From Epinephelus fuscoguttatus (taxonomy: Eukaryota; Chordata; Actinopteri; Perciformes; Serranidae), in NCBI RefSeq assembly GCF_011397635.1, contig NC_064761.1:28747643-28811642 (forward strand): a stretch of 64,000 nucleotides of DNA, written 5' to 3'. The translations under genes were made by a program, and so were the position numbers. Positions 23,401 through 38,400 of the stretch are shown piece by piece (within the stretch, counting starts at the first letter, position 1; each line of letters starts with the position of its first letter). The notes beneath the pieces are model-generated. The model had not been told where the DNA came from. It made no database searches and was given only the letters and a program-made list of their open reading frames with translations.

Positions 23401-26400
23401 ACCTAATCTGATCTGGTGTCTGTTGTTTGTCCTCTCCTTTGTCTGCCTTCAGGCCAAGTACATCTCCACATGCATCGATGAGATCAAACAGGAGCTCAAG
23501 CAGGACAACATCGCCGTCAAAGCCAATGCCGTGTGCAAGCTCACCTACGTAAGATCTCTCAGCACCCTTTTCAGAATCATTAACTCTGTTAGTCTTTCAC
23601 TTCTAGGTGATCCACAGACACTGATACACATAATGAATGGCACCATCGTTGCTCTCTACCCTTTGTATCTTTGGAAAGATGCACACAGACCATGTGGCTG
23701 CTTCAGGGCACAGCTCATTAAATACAATACAGTGTCTCCCTATTGTTATAGCACTATCAGGGTAATCAATTCAATATTTAACATCCAAAATAACACAGAA
23801 GATTTGATCATAAGCAATTTATAAGTATCTGTTTTGTTATATGACTCTAAAGCAGGTAAAAAATACACTGAATTTGGTCCAATTTCATATTCTGCAAGTG
23901 TGACATGTTGTGTTGATGTGCGCACAACGGAAAATTCTGTCTTTTTATGATAACTGCACCAAGCAAACCCCACATGGCCTTGGTTCTTTGTATATTATCT
24001 TTTCTATTGAAACAGCATCATGTTGAATCAAAGCCGATTGTTGTGGCTCAAGGCTTCATCAGTGGCAAATAGGAGTGACCAATTAGAAATCACGTAATAC
24101 ATTTTTATAAAAGTGCTGCAAGACTGCATGTACAAATTTTGTTTTGTAGCTGAAGATCAGTGAGTACGCAGCCTAATAGCCAGCAGCCGGCACTTATTAA
24201 GAACGGTGCACAAATTCTGTTAAAATGAAAGCACTGGTTCTATTTATAGCTGAGGCCCACATTTAGGTTTAGATGGCTTTTTGCAATTGGCGTCTGTGCC
24301 CACTTTGAGAGCTTTCAGCCCAAATCATTTAGCCTCTCTGTGCACCACAGAGACAGCTTAGAGCCCCGCTCCTCCGTTTTATCACCCACAGGCCTCTCTG
24401 TCTCTTCTCTGTGTTACAGCTTCAGATGCTGGGCTATGATGTCAGCTGGGCCGCTTTCAACATCGTTGAAGTCATGAGCTCCTCCAAGTTCACATACAAG
24501 GTACGACTGGTATATAATCGGACGTGTTGGAAATGCAGAACCAAGTCACTTTCTGGATTAATGGTCATGACGTTGATATCACTGTGGTGTACGCCCAGGT
24601 GTGGATTTGTCAGGAAATTATTCTTGAGTCACAAACTGTCCTTTGCTGTTGCATTCAAGTTAATTTCTCCACATAGATACTCACCCAAAAATAGTACAAG
24701 GAATAGTCACACAATGTACGGTGCAGGTAAATCTCCATGGAACTGCTGTAGGTTGATGAGTGTTTGTAATAATAGCATTGCACTGGAATATACAGTGTGT
24801 AGTTACACAATTAAAATGCAGCACAGTATGTAATTCTTTCTTCCCACAGAGGATTGGCTACCTGGCGGCCTCACAGTGCTTTCACGAGAGCACCGATGTC
24901 ATCATGCTGACGACCAATCAGATCCGAAAGGTCAGTGTTCTTCTTCTGCGCGCTCCATGAATATCTCTTGACTGAAATTTCTCCCTCGGCCAACCTTTCT
25001 CTGTCTTATGGATTATTCATTTCTATTTTTCCTTCTTTTCTCTCCCAGGATCTCAGCAGTCCCAACCAGTATGACACAGGTGTTGCCCTCACTGGCCTCT
25101 CTTGTTTTGTGACCCCTGACCTGGCTCGGGACTTAGCCAATGACATCATGACACTGGTGAGTCATGGAGAGTATGTCAAGGGGTTTTTATCTTGTGGCTC
25201 CAGTTTATTTTCCTCCACCTGTGTCTTTATTTATCTTAGAACTTAAAAAGAGGTAAAAAGAGTTGTTCTCGTTCTCTAGTTTAATCACAGCTGCCTCTCC
25301 TGTCTTTATTCCCCCCCCTCCCCAGATGTCCCACACTAAACCCTACATCCGAAAGAAGGCAGTGTTGATCATGTACAAGGTGTTTCTGAAGTACCCAGAG
25401 TCCCTGCGACCCGCTTTCCCCAGGCTCAAGGAGAAACTGGAGGACCCAGACCCAGGTATCAGGAGAGACACCGCATTCAGACTGTTACGCAGGAAGCTTG
25501 TGCTTTGTCACCTGAACCCTATGAAATATTCAGCAACTTAGAATATGAGATTAAGGAAGGCTCATTTTGCGATACTGCCAGCCTGTCTGGGAATATTCTC
25601 CCAGGACTATTTCTGTTGCACAGACAAAAACATCTCACGGGGCATTTATCTGACTTTATGACATGGGACGGGGTCTGCGTCTGTCAGACTTATTTACTGT
25701 GCATTAGTGAGACATTATTTACTGGGCGGGAGATTCTGGAAGTGCTGTGTTGCAAAGATTAGTTTCAACTGTTGTCAAAAGGATATTTAAATGCAATGTG
25801 AGGTGAAAAGAAATTTGCATTGTCTTTTACTCCTTAAAATGTTCACTGCTGATGATGGCACAACAAATGGCTGCGCAAATAGCAGATACACCATCTCTCT
25901 CTATCTCTCCCTTCTTCTTCTGCTGAGTGTGTGATACACTCCACTAGTGGTTTTCTGATAGTGCTTGTATTTAGCTTGTTTTTGTGCCCACATGACCAAC
26001 ATGGCATCTTTATATATGCCAGCTATTTCTCATCTGCATTCCTCCAGGATTTGAGTCGTTTGTCTCTGCGATTAGAAGCGCAGGGTTGATTAGAGGACAC
26101 CGGGGACGACTGTAACAACTTTAGTTTTGATGTCATCCTCAAAAACCTCTTTAACTCTTTGGATACATTTTTATCTAGGTAACTTGTATCTGCGTGCTTC
26201 TTGTAAATAGCCATCAGTTGTTTTTACAAGCAATGTTGGAGTCACAATATTGATTGAAACACTCCTGCACTTCAGCACAGCTGCTGGAAAAAACATTTGT
26301 GGAAACACTGCTATGGCCTTCAGTTCTTATTACTTTTTGTTTTCTGATCATCTTTGTTCCTTTTTTAGGTGTCCAGTCTGCAGCAGTAAATGTTATCTGT

Positions 26401-29400
26401 GAGCTGGCTCGAAGAAATCCGAAGAACTACCTGTCTCTGGCCCCGCTCTTCTTCAAACTCATGACCTCGTCGACCAATAACTGGGTTCTCATTAAGATCA
26501 TCAAGTTGGTGAGTCAACGGGATACGGGGAACTTGCCTTTGAGAGTTGGTGTAAGAAAAAAAGAAAATACATATGGTCGTATGTTACTGTCCTGCTCTTA
26601 ATACTATGGGAAAACAGCAAATTACTATAACCTGTGCACCACAAAGCCATGGTTTTGTTTGACTCTTGCAGTATTGCACCAATCACACAGGGATAAATCC
26701 ATCATAAAAGAGGAAATGATACTAGTTGCTCCACTAGCATTTGCCTCCATTGGCAAATATAGTGAAGTCACATGATAGGTTGCATTGCTTAGCAAGTTGT
26801 ATTCATGTGAACAGAATCACTGCTCATTTTATTTTCACCTCTCTTCTCTAAGATTAGTTACAAGTCTGATACAAGTAAATAAGAGCACCTTTTCACAGCA
26901 TTAGACCTTGAATTCTTTAGTGTTTATGAAATGATTGTTTTTGAAGGTTTTGATATCAGCCTACAGCTTCTCAGTAGTGATATTGTAGTAGTGCTATTCA
27001 AGTCCGAGCATTAAGATTTTGTACACTACATATGTTGTAGCATCAAAGTGCTGTTTTGCCAAGCCCTTCTGAAAATGTTTTCCCACGTGACCCAAGGTTT
27101 CTGCATGATGACATTGCTACATATATACCCACAAACCTGCCTAATGTTGTCCCCTCATGACCGAGCCCAGCCTTCTTTGAGAACTGTGTAATATCGACCT
27201 TTCATATTAGCTGTATTCCTCAAACCCCCTGACCAGCATGGAAGCTAAGCAATATACTGCTGTAGACACCATGTTTGTTCAAGGATTCTGGTGGCTTTGG
27301 AAAGGCAGATATCTGACAATTAACAGCAAGGTAAAGCAGTGAAAATATTATAAATATAGAGTACACTTAAACTGATATTGATTTTTTTTTTTTTTTTTTT
27401 TTAAAAGTGGGCCTTCTTTCAGGTGGCCAAAATTTGTTTTACTGCCGCCCCCGTCCACAGCAGTATATTGCTTAGCTTTTATGGCGGTCTCCCTGCCTGC
27501 TTTCCAAACTGGGGGCGTGCCGACCGCCATCGACTGTAGGGAATACACTGACTATGGATAAGTACCTTATACAACCCCACTTCAAAAAATCCAAACTATC
27601 CCTTTCAGTTTTTATCATTATAATTGTTATCAGCGCTACAACCTGAGTCACTGCTTATAGCCCACAGCTGAGTGGGCGTTTCCATTTGGAACTCAACTCA
27701 ACTCAAATGGACTCAACCTTTAACGAAAGCGGTAATTCTGATGCAAGACATAATCTGCTGTGGCACTCTTTGTGTTTGCTTTAGTTCGGTGCGCTCACAC
27801 CGCTGGAGCCACGGTTGGGGAAGAAGCTGATCGAACCTCTGACCAATTTAATTCACAGGTGAGATGAAGTCCCTCAACAATAACCTACTTTTACAGATGG
27901 TTAACGCAGTTTGATCTGAGAGGTATATCAATAATAATCTGCTCTCTGTCTCTGTTTCTCTACCTGTCCTCCTCTCTCACAGTACCTCTGCCATGTCTCT
28001 GCTGTATGAATGTGTCAACACTGTGATTGCAGGTCAGTTCTGGTATTCAGTGTGTGCGGTGTAGTGTCTAATTGAGTTTAATGTGTGTTTTCGTTCTATT
28101 TTAGTTTCTTTTTATAGGAGTTAAATCCACATCCTAAAGCCTTTTTTTTATTCCTCTCACAAAAGTTCACATTCAGCTCTAATTGCTTTTTTGTCCCACA
28201 TTGCAGTGTTGATTTCCTTGTCCTCTGGGATGCCTAACCACAGTGCTAGTATCCAGGTAAGCCTCTAAGATCCATTCTTCCATCTGCACTTTCATTCGGT
28301 TAAATATCAATCATAACCCTTTCCACCCCAGTTGAACCACAATGCATGCTTCTGCCTGGTCACAAATCTGTCTGTTTAAACATGTAAGGTAGAGACACGG
28401 TAACGATAAGACTCATAAAGCTTTTTTTCTTGCTCTCAGTTGTTGTGACTCTCAGTAAGGCATGAACAAATCATTTTGAATCACCCAATATAAGCTCCAT
28501 TTTTCCCCAGTTTTGTTTGTCTCATTCCTGTTTTGTTTAGTGTGCCCGTATGACAAGACTGAAACTGGTGTGGAAAGGTTTCGTGATGTTAATGGCTCCT
28601 TTTCTCTTGCTCTCTCTGTCTCTTTCTCTCTTTCAGCTCTGTGTGCAGAAACTGCGAATCCTGATAGAAGACTCGGACCAGAACTGTGAGCCCTCTGTCA
28701 ATGCCTGCAGTGTGTCATTTTCTCATTGTCTGCGTGTTTCTGACTATGGAACAGTCCACCCTCTTAGACGACAACAACGTAGTCCCCCTGACTCTGGATA
28801 ACTCGAACATCATCACAGCGCCTTTCTCAATTAGGGGGGCCTGTTGAGAATACCATTTCACTTAAGTCACCGCCGCTTCAACACACAAACCCTGTGTTTG
28901 ACTCAAAAAGTAAACAACTTGTTGCCAGTTTGCGATTCTCAAACATTGGGCGTGGCTCTATAAATACACTCCCTTGCACACGGGAGCTGAGAATACGTCA
29001 TCCAGCCATTCGAGTTATCTGGACACCCATACATAGATAGTTTTGTGTGTGGAGTAGACTTAGACCTCTGATGTTAATAGAGCAGACTGTGAACCTGTGG
29101 TTTAGGTTTTGTTTATCCTTTCACCGCACCTCTTGTTAGAAAGATAAAGTAACAGCTATGAGGCTGTTACGCTTCCCCCGCAAAATAGCCATTTATATAT
29201 CAGTTACTCAACATGTGTTGACTTAAATACGTGAAGAAAAGTTTGTTTTTCCTGTATTGCTCCTCTGTAAACGAAGAATCCAAAAAAGGCGAACATTCTT
29301 GATGAATTGAAGTAAATGGGGACCATGTGTTCACAACAACAACACTATATCAAAATATCCACTTACAAACTCTCACGGAAGCCGTGCAGTATAATCCAAG

Positions 29401-32400
29401 TCTCATTTAATCTGTTGCATGCTTAGTACTTCCCCAACACATGTATTCTTCGCTAAAACATTACGATTTATGATAAAACATGTCAGTACAAACAGTCTTA
29501 TGCTTAGCCGAGGGACGTGCCTGTGTACACCCATGTGTTTGAACTCACAACGCTGCAGAGCTCATATGCACGCCCGTGCTCAGGCACACTCGGGGCCACT
29601 GCTCATTGGCGTTAATGTTTTATATTGTAACGCTTTAGAGTTTATGAACTGATATTTTGATATTGTTTTGTTGTTAAACACAGTCCCCGTTTTACTTAAT
29701 TTTTTGGATTCTTCGTTCACTGTGAAGGCATGCGAGAAATGTTTTTCACAAATTCAACGTAACCTGGGGTAAGACGTTGATATACAGCTGGTCATTTTGC
29801 AGATGAAGTGTTCTTGAAGAAAGAGGCCAATTTGGAAGTCCATTACTGTTTAAGCAAGCAAAATATATAAAGCATATTAGTTTTATTGTCGGATTGAAAA
29901 TCAGTTGATAAATCATTCTTAATAAGTTAGATGTACTGCAGTCTACTAAAAGGTGAAGATCTGTAGTCTCTAAGTCTCTATAGGTTAAGTGTGTGTTAAT
30001 GCATACACCAGATGCAGTGCATTTATTCCACTTTTGCTATGAATAACCACAGGAACAGATCAACTGAAGGCAAGAGTTTAGTAAACAAATCTTCGAAGTT
30101 TTTGCTTTACCATCTCACATTTTAAATATTGTTTACGCCTTTCTCACTGAGAGAAAGTTAGCTTCTACTGAACTGCTGCTGTCACTTTCCCATTGCTGAG
30201 GAACATTCAGTGTCATTGTCTCCTGCATCTGCACTGAGGCCACGTCTCCGGTCATTTCTGCTGTGTATTCACCGCAGTGACCAGCCTCACCTAAAGCCCC
30301 AAGGTCACTACTGCATGCACACACTTATCGATCCAAGAACCTGAGAGGCATTTGTCTCTGCCACATCAAATGATCGACAGAAAGCCGTGATTCAGCAGAT
30401 TTCTGAATCGTTAATAATCAGTTTGGTGAGTACGAAAAGCTGCCAGGGGATACGACGGAGGATAAAGCAAAACAAAACTACTGTGTCCAGTATGTGTGTT
30501 GTGTCGTGTGTATGTGTTTGTGTGTCCTTTCCATTGGTCTGTATGTTTTGTGTTCCTTTCCTTTATATTTAGTTTGTATCACTTCCATATGTGTTTTATA
30601 GATTATTCCAGGGAAGATGAAATTTGTCAGATTTTATTGAAAATATTTTCTAGCTGCAGCCAGCTAGGCCTTATAGCATGACTAGAGACTGACTAGTTTT
30701 TGCACAACCAGGTTTTATACTTGTTGTGTAACTGCATCACAGTCAAGGAAGGATAGTCAGGTGTGTAGATGATAGGAACTTGAATGAGAAAATACTATAA
30801 CAACATACGTCATTGTTATTGTCGAGAATAACATCAGCTGATAAAAGTAAATACACATTTGCTTGCCAGGGTGCAGAGAGCTAAGGGTGCAGGTACATCT
30901 GTTTTTAAACCCACTGAGGTCATGTTTGTTTTTGTAGTGAAGTACCTGGGCCTGCTGGCCATGTCAAAGATCCTGAAGACCCACCCCAAGTCAGTGCAGT
31001 CTCATAAGGACCTCATCCTCCAGTGTCTGGACGACAAGGACGAGTCCATTCGCCTGAGAGCTCTGGACCTGCTCTATGGCATGGTATGAGGCAATGACAT
31101 TTGTTTTACACATCAATTTATTTATTGTATTTTTTTGTGTTAGTATCTTTGAGTCTGCTGGTTGTGTAACTACATACCAGTGGTAGGGGTGCCACAGAGG
31201 AGAATTTTTTTTTTTTCACCAATGCATTAACGTGTGAAACTGAAAAGATAGATGATGCTCAGAATACACCAATCAACCAGAATATCAAAAACACTGTCAG
31301 GTGACGTGAACAACATAGATCATGTCATTAGATTGAAATGTTATGCTGGGAAACTGGTCCAGGCATTCAAGTGGATGCCACTTGAAGTGCACCCCCCACC
31401 CAAACACTTTTGCAGACCAAGTACAACCCCTGATGGCAACAGCTCCATGCCACACTGCATAAACTGTACAGGAGCTCAAGGTGTCAACCTGCCCTCCAAA
31501 TTGCCCAGATCCCAATTTGATCTAGTATCTGTAGGATGTGTTAGTACCGCACCACACAACCAGGACACCCTTCAGAGTTCTTGTGTCCATGCCTCGACAT
31601 GTCAGAGCCAAGTTCGATCCGAGGAGGCCCCTCCATGGATCAGAGGTACCTCTGGGGTACCGACTCTTGCCACAAATGCTCGATCAGATTGGGGTCTGGT
31701 TTGTCCTGTGTGCATTGTCCTGCTCAGGGGCCAGTGCCATCAGGTAGTGCTGCTGCCATGAGGTGGGGTATTTGGTCTGCAATAGTGTGGGTGGGTGGTG
31801 CATGTCAAGAAGCATCCACATGAATTCCAGGACAGGACGTTTCCCAGCAGAACATTGCATTTTAACAAGATGATTAATGTTATTCACTTGATCTGTCAGT
31901 GGTTGTAATGTTGTGGCTGAACACTATGTAGAGCATTTACTTTGATCTTCAACGTTAGATCTTAACATCTTCCCCTTAGAGCAAAACTAAACAGTAACAG
32001 TCGGTGTGGCTGTAGCAGCACCTACTTTTCCTTTAAATAAACTTGCTAAAGGTTTTATTTTTTGAGGGGGCTCAGCTCGGCGGCAGCTCTCCTCCTCTTA
32101 ATCTTTCTCTTCACTCCCAAGGTGCGCTCTCCCCCTGAGGATGACTGCTTCTTTCTCTGTCATCCTCTAAGTCTCCTCAGTGTTCGTGTCGTTGTCACCC
32201 TGGTAGCACAGGGCCATAAATGTTGCCTTGTGCATAAGGTTATATATAGTCACTGTACAAGATCTTCAACCGTGCCCTTTGACTTTAAAGCTGTGTTTAG
32301 GACATTCTGTCTCTCTCTGCCTCAGCTGAAGAAACAACCTTTTAAAGATGTACATTCATGTGTATAAATTTGATGGCTGCTTTCCCAGGTTTCCAAAAAG

Positions 32401-35400
32401 AACTTGATGGAGATTGTAAAGAAGCTGATGCTGCATGTGGACAAAGCAGAAGGAACCACCTACAGAGATGAACTCCTCACCAAGATCATCGACATCTGCA
32501 GCCAGAGCAACTACCAGTACATTACCAACTTTGAATGGTCAGTTATTTACTTACTTATCTCACTCTGTCTTTTGTTAACTGTGTTTGATGTTGTTTCCAC
32601 TCTGTGACATGATTTTACACTTCCTCAAATCTACCTGACAGGTACATCAGCATCCTGGTGGAGCTGACCCGGCTAGAGGGCACACGGCACGGCCACCTCA
32701 TTGCCTCTCAGATGCTGGATGTGGCTATCCGGGTCAAAGCCATCCGGGCCTTTGCTGTTGCCCAGATGGCCACTCTGCTGGACAACGCCCACCTATTGAC
32801 AGGCAATGTGCAGCGAAAGGGCATCTGCGAAGTGTTGTATGCCGCAGCCTGGATCTGCGGTGAATTTTCAGAGTACGTTGATTCATCTCATTCTTAAACA
32901 CACTGAGAGATGACATCAGTGTTATTTTTGTTAACGAAAACTATGACTAAACATGTTCGTCAACAGCCCTTTTTTTCCCATGACTCCCGTGCATAATGTA
33001 TTATGATGATAGTGAGGAATGCCATGACCCAGTTGCCCATAACAGAAAATTCGGGGGGAGATGACTGACAGCTCGGTTTAGATAGTGTGCTTCCAATCTC
33101 TGTTTCCTTCCTCCTTTATCATCCAAGTACAAGCGAGCCTTACCTGACTGACAGTTGACACAATCTTTCGTTTTTGTTACACACACTGCAGGGCTGATAT
33201 GCGTCCCTAAATTTGGACTCAGTGACACTTGCAATATCTTCTTACTTGTCAAAAGTAACAAACAACTTCCATTTCAAATGGCATATGAGTAATGGGCTTC
33301 CAATTTGTAATAATATGTCTTGAATAACATGGTGGTTTCAGATGTGTGTTATTTCAGTTGATAAACTTCCACCTCCTCTCCCTCTATCCTTAGACACCTG
33401 GAGAATCCGATGCAGACGCTAGAGGCCATGCTGCGGCCTAAGGTTGCCACCCTACCGGGCCACATCCAGGCAGTGTATGTACAGAACGCAGCCAAGCTGT
33501 TTGCCACGGTGCTGAAGAGCCAGGAGGGGAACACAGACGGCACAGCAGCACAGGAAACCAGCCAGCTGATGATCGACAGGCTGCCTCTCTTTGTCCAGAG
33601 CGCCAACCTGGAGGTGCAGGAGAGGGTAAGAGAGAGATATGTGTTAATGTCACAACAGAGATCATTACTTTTTAACATTTTGACCTTTGGCATCATATAT
33701 CTTACAAAGTCACCCACTAAGTACAAATCTAGTAAATGACTCAGCTAATCTCCCTGTCGACCTCACCTTCTGTCCCGTCCGCAGGCGTCTTGCATCCTGC
33801 AGCTGGTCAAGTACATCCAGAAGCTGCAACAGAAAGAGGTAGAAGTAGCAGAGGAAGTCATTGCTTTGTTCGCTGGAGAACTCAACCCTGTAGCCCCCAA
33901 GGCACAGAAGAAAGTGCCTGTTCCTGAAGGGTGAGTTGACTCAGTACATCACAGACACACTCGCGTTAAAACCATCATTAGAGGGGACCTGTAACGACCT
34001 ATATTTTGGCTCAAAACTGACGTCAGATTGTGACAGATTTCTTTATATGGTCATACAGAAAACAAGATCAAGGAAGTCTCAAATTAATGGTTCATCATAC
34101 ATGATGAAGACCGAGAGTCAATACACATCAGACTTTTAGATTGCCTGTACTTGAAGAATAGATATATGAAATTATTTCACCTGTTCTATTTTTTGTTTGT
34201 TTGTTTGTTTTTTTTGTTTTGTTTTCATGGTTGTCGGCGTTAATTTGAGACTTATTGTATCTTTTTTTATTTCATACTTTTACCTGCCTCAGCAAAGAGC
34301 ACCTGTTTGACCCGCCATCAGAGCCAAGCAGTGCCTTCTTCTTCCCTTGTAACACTCTACTACAAGCGTTCATATTGCGTACACTGCTACATGTAGCTAC
34401 AGGTTAACATCAGGGTAATCTTAGTTACTGAGGTTGTTCAATTTTCCTTGATTTCAGATCATATTCCCACTGGAACATGTCCGGTTTTGCAGATTTTGGT
34501 TTAGAAGCTTTCATTGGTGATTTTTCACAGTAGAAAGTGCCGCTATCCTCCAATACAGTCTTTCCCGGCTGCAATGACAGGTATTGAGGGTGCAGATGCG
34601 GGAGACCTGGAAATGCTGACCAGTCAGAGCAGAACGGGTGTTTTCGGGAGGGGAGAATAAAGAGACAGGCACTAAAATGGAGCATTTCAGACAGAGGATG
34701 ACAGAGCAGAGACTGTATGAAAGAAGTGAAGTGTTTTTTGACCAATAAAGCATGTACACATGCTCTAGCAGAAACCCAAATACATATATGAGCCTGAAAA
34801 TGAGCACAGTAGGTCCCCTTTAAAATGACATTATTACAGAGTTTGACTGTATTTCTAATCTTGTTGAGGAAAACCCATAAATCCTGTTTGTATCATTGTG
34901 GTTCACCACAGAGATTATCTGAAACTAGCATGTGACTGTGAGACCAGTGAAGTGTAACTGAGTTTGTTTGTGCAGTCTGGACTTGGATGCCTGGATCAAC
35001 GAGCCTCCATCTGAGAGTGAGTCTGAGGATGAGCAGCCCAAGGCTATTTTTGCCAAGGAGGAGCCCAAACACTCCCGCCCCCGTCACACAGAGGTGGACG
35101 AGAAGGAGCTGGCGAGGGTGAGCTGGTCAATGCAGCATTGTTAAATTGAGCATGTAACATTGTTTTATGAATATTATAAATATACAGTAGTGCATATTTA
35201 TATATATATTTTACCACTGGTAACTGGAAATGGGCAGAACTTCATAAAATAAGACATGAAGGTGCTTTTCAGTCGAGACATAATCATGCAATGCTTACCT
35301 TCAAAACAATATTGACTTTCTCTGAGTTCTCCTGTGAATCTGTCTTCCCATGTGGTTCCCCTCTCATGCTAAACTGAGGTAGGCGGTGCCCTCATTGATT

Positions 35401-38400
35401 AATTCATGTTACTGTTTTTTCCTTGTCTCCCAGAGGAGAGAAGCCAGAAAGCAGGAGCAAGCCAACAACCCGTTCTACATCAAGGCCTCTCCATCCTCTC
35501 AGAAGGTGTGTTTACCCACTCATCACCAGGCTGTCTTTTTCACTGCACAGAGTACATGTGTCTGTCAAATCTGGTCTGTTGTATAAGTAACAATTACAGG
35601 ATACTGAATAGATATAGTCAGACTTGTGCATGAAATGTATACAGTAACAAACAGCGTGTGTTTTAAATGAGTGTCTCCTCTGTGTAGGTGTACCAGGAGG
35701 CCCCTGGAGTGGAGCACATCCCAGTCGTGCAGATTGACCTCAGTGTGCCTCTCAAAGTCCCAGGTAGCACACTTTACCTCACTCTCACAGCTTTCAAAAC
35801 TTTATAAAAATCAAAATGCTTACTTTACTGACATCGTACTATGTCGTGCTGCAATATAATTAGATACCGTCATGGTTCATGTTCAAAATAATAATGAAAT
35901 TTTTCTTGCTTCTCTCCTGTTTTTATGAGGTATAATACATGATGCGTTCTTCTGTCCCGCAGGTCTGCCTATGTCTGACCAGTACGTTAAACTTGAGGAG
36001 GAGCGTCGGCAGAAAGAGAGAGCAGAGAAGAAGAAGAAAGAGAAGAAGAAGAGGAAAGAAAAGCGCAGCGGACGAGGGAAGAAACACGATTCAGGCCCGG
36101 AAAGTGAGGAGGACATCACGCCTGCGCACATGGTCGACATTGTTACCGAGGAGATGCCAGAGGTACGCTGGAGCTGTGTTAACATCACACAGAGTTTTGA
36201 ATTGACAGGTGTCATCATCAGTAATAATATACATTTGATATCAGTGATTCTGCACATCACACAGCATCGATAATTTGCACTTGACATGAGACTCTAATTT
36301 AATGTAGAAAAATAAAAGGTATATATGTTTTCCTCTCTAAATTATAATGCTGTTAACACATTACTCTGACCTTATTATTGTTCAAAACATTAATGCCAAC
36401 TGACAAACTGTGATTGCGGACTAGAGGTCGACCAATTGATTGGTCCGGGGGATTTGGCGCTGGCACAAAAGTCTATGGCTGAATCCAAATGTCCGCATTT
36501 CACTGCACTCGCAGACTTGCGGACTTTGCTGGCGCGTTCCCGAGAACTCTAGGAGTGCTTAGGGCTGTTCAAAGCTACAATTCATCCAGTCCACAAGGGG
36601 CCTTAAGCTGGCTTTCTGCAGACTCCCAAAGAGTCCGCTTGGGGTGCAGACTTCAGCAGACTTCACTGATTTAATAACCCACAATTCATTGCAATACAGA
36701 CGTGACATTGTGGGTTTTTCAACTGCCAAAAAAAAAATACTTCTGAATGTGTAAAACAGTAATTGATAGTTAGGTCTATTAAAATGCTACTTGAATTGCG
36801 TGGGCCAGAAATAATATTCAACCACATCATGAAACAGAAATATGTATAAATGTAAGCAGTAGAGGGACTGAGAATGCATTTTATTATTGTGGCTAAAAAA
36901 AAATGGCCTAAAAACAACAAAACAGAGTCTCTAATATAAGTAATGCCCAATTTACTGAGATCCTGTCCTAATTTACAAACATCAATGTTTTTGAACACTA
37001 TAGGCTGTTATATAGAGATCTATTAATACATTTTTGTTCAGGCACAAAAAAGGTTATACATGGCATTTATGTCTTGTTATCTGCAGGGACACGTGAGTAA
37101 GCACTATTCATCAGCTCATATGACATATATGTCAATATGACAGCAGCGACAGTTGACCGTTTCCACGGCAATGCGTAAAACGGTCTTGAGTGCTGTCTAT
37201 CAGCCGCTTGCAGTCTCTGCCCTGGCAGAGTGATGACAGTTAACGTCACACTACATACTACAGAAGTCCACAAGGGCTCAGTCCACGAGTCCAGAGGGTG
37301 GACATTTGGATTCAGCCTCTGAGTCTGTGAGTGAATGTAGCACCTTCCTGTTTCAAATTAAAAGCCCTTCAGCATTTCATACACAGTCCAGCCATATACT
37401 ATGTTTTGACCTTTCTTGTTTTAATTTTTGATGAATCACGGACAAAGTATCTTGAAAACACCATATCACTTCTCTTTAAATGATCTTGCTTAAAATTGCA
37501 TTTGAGATTTTTCAGCCCTGTCAAATATCAGTTACTAAATACTCTAAAGTAACTGAATGTAACAGAAATATTGCTTATCTCTGATCATAGTTTTGCATGG
37601 AGACTCCATACTCAAAGGTAAGGTAATGTGATTGCGTGCCTGAGAATCTCAGGTTGAGTTTGAGGGACAACAGTGGCAATAAGAATTAAAATCATCCCCC
37701 TAGATTTTTCACAGTTAGTTTAAATTCCAAATTTCTATATTAGATACTTCAAGTTAGATGTTCATGTCCATGTTTCTATATTTATTTTTCTACCATGAGT
37801 TAGAAACTGGACAACTGTAGAGCTGAACATCTAATAAAGCCAAAGATTGTTCATTTCTGAAACTGTTTCATGGGGGTGATATCATCTGATTCATCTGCTT
37901 TTTCCTGCTTCAAACTATCGTTATTATATCGGCCTTTAGATCCCACTATTGGACGATCTCTAACGTGGACATGTATCTCAGTCAGAATTAAGTGCTTTAA
38001 TCACTTGCGTGGTTTATTGGGTTCTCAGCTCTGAAGCTGGAAGCCAATATCTCTGATCTTTTCACATTTGCTGTGTTGTAGATAGAAGATTATCTAGAGA
38101 GAGTAACAAGCTCTGTTTTGTGGATTTCAGAATGCCTTACCCAGTGATGATGATGACAAAGATCCCAATGACCCCCATAAAGCCCTGGACATCGACCTGG
38201 ACAAGTGAGTCCACACTGTGTTCCTGTACACTGATCTGACCCTTGTGTAAATGTCACACCTGATATAAGCACATAACGTCTAAGCTGCTGAAAGCCATCA
38301 TTTACACATCTGTCTGAGCCAATCAACCAATCGTTAAAAGTGTGATTTTCAGTCCGAATCTAGAGCAGAGAATTGCTGAAGTTGAGTCTTGTTGTGATTT

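Larger units (their letters stand above)
36163..38130 (+). other. ap3d1: ap3d1 intron 20
   Basis: Nearly 2 kb, of which 36422-37962 is one MITE carrying a second MITE inside it. The rest is AT-rich with no supported feature. Confidence 0.5.

Noticed and set aside
24411-24833. Open frames that extend ap3d1 exons into introns
   Set aside because: They only reflect read-through past good GT donors. The spliced exon chain reproduces the human AP-3 delta sequence and phases.
31252-31761. Open frame of 169 codons
   Set aside because: It is an out-of-frame reading through a degraded Tc1-type transposon in an ap3d1 intron.
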